From Rhodospirillaceae bacterium (GTDB lineage: Bacteria; Pseudomonadota; Alphaproteobacteria; UBA828), in assembly GCA_028819955.1 (NCBI GenBank), contig JAPPKP010000433.1, positions 1 to 8,437 of the forward strand: a DNA stretch of 8,437 nucleotides. Direction: 5' to 3'. Below the pieces are notes generated by a model. It was not told where the DNA came from, did no database searches, and was given only the letters and a program-made list of their open reading frames with translations. Shown here one piece after another: positions 6,524 to 8,437 of the stretch. How positions within the stretch are numbered: position 1 is the first letter of the stretch; each line of letters begins with the position of its first letter. The position numbers and the translations under genes are program-made.

Positions 6524-7644
6524 AGCTCGGTCCTGCGGGTTCTCCGGCCCGCGAAGTTGAAGAACGAGAGGCAGGTGACGGTGGCCACGAAGAGCAGCAT
6601 GTAGCCGACGGCAGCCGAGCCGCCGAGATCCTGCGTGCGCCAGGCGACGAAGGCATGGAGGGTGAGGGACTCGGTGGCGATGCCCGGGCCGCCGCTGGTG
6701 AGCACGTTGGGCAGGTCGATGATCTTGTAGGCCTCGATCAGGCGGATCAGCACGATGGTCGCGGCCACCGGCGCGATCGCCGGCCAGGTGATGTCGCGAA
6801 AAATCTGCCAGCCGCCGGCGCCGTCGATGCGCGCCGCCTCAAGCTGGTCGCGCGGCTGGTTCTCGATGGCGGCGAGCAGCACGATGAACATGAAGGGAGT
6901 CCACTGCCAGGTGTCGCCGATGAGCACCACGATGCGCGCGGTCCAGGGGTCCGCCGCCCAGGCGAAGTCCGCCAGCCCAAGCCAGGTCCAGATATCGGCG
7001 AAGGGCCCCTTGTGGGTGTCGGCGAGCATGCGGAACATGTAGGCGATGCCGACGGGAGTCACCATGATCGGCAGGAAGAAGACCACGCGAAACAGGTTTC
7101 GCCCATAGATGTTCTGCGCGCAGAGGACGGCGAGGCCGAGCGCCAGGGCGAACTGAACCGAGACGCCGGCGAAGACGTAGAAGAGCGTCACCACCAGCGA
7201 ACCGGGGAAGCCGCCCCCCAGGGTGGCCACCAGAAGAAGGGCCAGCGCGCCGGCGACGACGAAGGCGACGGAGCGGCCGATGACGCCGACCACCGTCGTG
7301 CCCGGGCGGATCAGGTAGCGAACGAAGAAGAACAGCAGGAGCGCGAAGATCAGGCCCAGGATCACCCAGTCAACGATGCCGAAGACATCGAACGTTCCCA
7401 GCAGGTGGTATTGCTGGGAACCGAAGATCAGCTTCTTGAAATTCAACCACTCGACATACCGGAGCGTGAAGCCGCCAGCGGCGAATTTCAGCTTGGTCAG
7501 CGTAAGGTAGGCGGAAACCAGGAGCGGAAACAGCGAGAACGCCAGCAGCGTGAGTACCGCCGGCAGGATGAACACCTTGCCGGCGTTGCGGTCGACCCAC
7601 TCCGCGACCCGATCGCGACGATCGCGGGCCTCCAGATAGGCCAA
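6520..7644 (-). CDS. CUT1-type sugar ABC transporter, MalF-like permease with extra membrane segments
   Basis: This 374-residue inner-membrane protein is the MalF-type partner of the channel. Helix 1 is at about residues 23-45 (VFILPAVLTLLAFSLFPLLV). The EAA motif starts at E269 (EAARIDGAGGWQIF), and LTSGGPGIATESL near the C-terminus is a typical MalF/UgpA-like element. About 60 residues (roughly 84-146), with two strong hydrophobic stretches (91-112 and 120-142), are inserted before the conserved core. Common CUT1 MalF-type subunits of about 290-320 residues lack them. The start is taken as TTG at 7644, with GAGG about ten bases upstream; the frame is closed by a stop at 7657-7659, so only an ATT at 7653 would extend it. 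The weak start codon and the hairpin just upstream suggest lower expression than the binding protein. Confidence 0.9.
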   Translation of the reverse strand: MAYLEARDRRDRVAEWVDRNAGKVFILPAVLTLLAFSLFPLLVSAYLTLTKLKFAAGGFTLRYVEWLNFKKLIFGSQQYHLLGTFDVFGIVDWVILGLIFALLLFFFVRYLIRPGTTVVGVIGRSVAFVVAGALALLLVATLGGGFPGSLVVTLFYVFAGVSVQFALALGLAVLCAQNIYGRNLFRVVFFLPIMVTPVGIAYMFRMLADTHKGPFADIWTWLGLADFAWAADPWTARIVVLIGDTWQWTPFMFIVLLAAIENQPRDQLEAARIDGAGGWQIFRDITWPAIAPVAATIVLIRLIEAYKIIDLPNVLTSGGPGIATESLTLHAFVAWRTQDLGGSAAVGYMLLFVATVTCLSFFNFAGRRTRRTEL

Positions 7645-7671
7645 CGCCGGAATGCCTCAGTGCGAAAGGGT

Positions 7672-7715
7672 GGCTCCGGCACGCGCGGCGGGGTGCCGCC
7701 GCACGCGCCGGAGCC
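7672..7715 (-). other. Strong intercistronic hairpin between CUT1 binding protein and MalF
   Basis: The arms at 7672-7691 and 7696-7715 form a 20-position stem with only two mismatches (7681/7706 and 7684/7703) around a 4-base loop (7692-7695). The outermost nine pairs are perfect. On the transcribed minus strand it begins 14 nt after the binding-protein stop and ends about 27 nt before the permease TTG. After it comes ACCCTTT rather than a T run. The position and lack of a T tail fit a differential-expression element, like the structures between malE and malF in enterobacteria: it protects the binding-protein mRNA and lets only part of transcription or message continue. The role is inferred. 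Confidence 0.6.
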
Positions 7716-7729
7716 GGCAGATACGACGC

Positions 7730-8437
7730 CTAGAGGCCGAGCGTGGCGCGATAGGCGGCGAGCTGATCGTCGACGCCGTTCTCCTCGTTAAGCTCGTTCC
7801 AGCCGTCTTCGATGGCCTGCATCGCCGTGGCCTTGTCGATCTCGCCTGCGGCGAGCCGCGAGATGGCGTTATCGAGCACCACCTGCTGATAGGCCTGGTT
7901 CTGCGGAATACGCAGATCGAGAACCATGTTCGGGCTGTCCAGGCTGGCCTGAATCGCGCCGAGATAGTCCTTCGCGGCGGCCTCGCTCATCCCCGCCTTC
8001 ACCCACAGCGACAGGTCTCCGAACTGCGAGAGACGGTAGGGGTTGAAGCCGGTGATGCCGATGGTCACGTCCTCGTTGGACTGCGCCGGCTGCGACATGT
8101 GGGAGAAGAAGGCGTAGGCCGCATCCTTCACCTTGTCATCAGCCGCCGCGTTGATCCCGCCGGACCAGCCGCCGAAAGCGGCGAAGGGCGCGCGGTTGAC
8201 CCCGTTGATGGCGTGGGGGCAGGTCTCGGCATCGCAGGGCACGAGCGCGCCGCTGGCGCGGTCGAGCACCGACGTCGAGCCGGGGAGCATGATCGAGCCC
8301 ACCTTGTCGATCACCTGCGAGGTCTCCGGGTCGATGGCGAGCGTGCCGATGTCGCCCCAGTCGATGGTGAGCGCGCAGCGGCCGGAGGTGAACAGGCTCC
8401 GCGTGTCGCCAACGTCGAGGTTGATCTCGTCCGGCGG
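7730..8437 (-). CDS. CUT1-type ABC transporter substrate-binding protein (C-terminal 235 residues, partial)
   Basis: The frame stays open from the stop at 7730 to the right edge, so the N-terminus and signal peptide lie outside the window; 235 residues are visible. They resemble the C-terminal half of family 1 extracellular solute-binding proteins. LFTSGRCALTIDWGDIG near the window edge is the usual element where the protein closes over ligand. It is followed by GSIMLPGS, AFGGWSGGINAAA, then a helical tail with AAYAFFSHM and a final segment ending AYRATLGL. Position upstream of the two permeases and ATPase on the same strand makes it the receptor of that importer. A CX4C pair (codons at 8234-8236 and 8219-8221) could form a disulfide in the periplasm. 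Ligand unknown. Confidence 0.88.
   Translation of the reverse strand, partial: PPDEINLDVGDTRSLFTSGRCALTIDWGDIGTLAIDPETSQVIDKVGSIMLPGSTSVLDRASGALVPCDAETCPHAINGVNRAPFAAFGGWSGGINAAADDKVKDAAYAFFSHMSQPAQSNEDVTIGITGFNPYRLSQFGDLSLWVKAGMSEAAAKDYLGAIQASLDSPNMVLDLRIPQNQAYQQVVLDNAISRLAAGEIDKATAMQAIEDGWNELNEENGVDDQLAAYRATLGL

Noticed and set aside
5510..6604. Long plus-strand frame opposite the MalG-type permease, rich in Glu, Asp, Arg and His
   Set aside because: Highly charged repetitive composition is what the complement of a hydrophobic membrane-protein gene gives; no motif supports it.
6655..7791. 378-codon plus-strand frame opposite the MalF-type permease
   Set aside because: The same charged composition expected opposite a membrane-protein gene; it also crosses the strong hairpin and the binding-protein stop.

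Overview
The window carries two carbohydrate-type ABC importers facing each other, with an iron/2-oxoglutarate oxygenase gene between them. Coding density and GC are high and the genes are tightly packed. The first transporter has the FrcB-FrcC-FrcA layout (binding protein, permease, single-domain ATPase) best known from rhizobia, which suggests an alphaproteobacterium. That placement is an inference from gene type and composition; no rRNA or marker gene is present.

Layout. Positions 1-54 hold two imperfect 25-bp direct repeats that look like the edge of an insertion sequence. Positions 55-249 contain no gene, but hold a candidate sigma-70 promoter, a hairpin at the expected transcript 5' end and a C10T4 homopolymer. 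On the plus strand follow a CUT2-class (ribose/fructose type) transporter: binding protein (250-1209), a 142-nt gap with two hairpins, permease (1352-2443) and ATPase (2443-3243). The last two genes overlap by one base. After 99 nt comes a phytanoyl-CoA dioxygenase (PhyH) family gene (3343-4341) with its own strong ribosome binding site. A 59-nt convergent gap separates it from a minus-strand CUT1-class (maltose/glycerol-phosphate type) operon, read from the right edge: binding protein (7730 to beyond 8437, N-terminus outside the window), an 85-nt gap filled by a strong hairpin, MalF-type permease (6520-7644), MalG-type permease (5471-6523, 4-nt overlap) and MalK/UgpC-type ATPase (4401-5453). 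Both permeases are unusually long and each carries an extra pair of hydrophobic segments at a matching place.

How the parts fit. Each transporter is complete in type: a periplasmic binding protein delivers ligand to a membrane channel driven by ATP hydrolysis. CUT2 systems usually take monosaccharides or similar small polar ligands; CUT1 systems take oligosaccharides, polyols, glycerol-phosphate derivatives and the like. The substrates cannot be read from this sequence. The oxygenase probably hydroxylates or otherwise oxidises a small molecule, possibly one imported by a neighbour, but that is only suggested by position. No tRNA, rRNA, CRISPR array or complete transposase gene is visible. Apart from the matched permease insertions and the possible mobile-element edge, this looks like ordinary catabolic and transport accessory content rather than a new kind of system.
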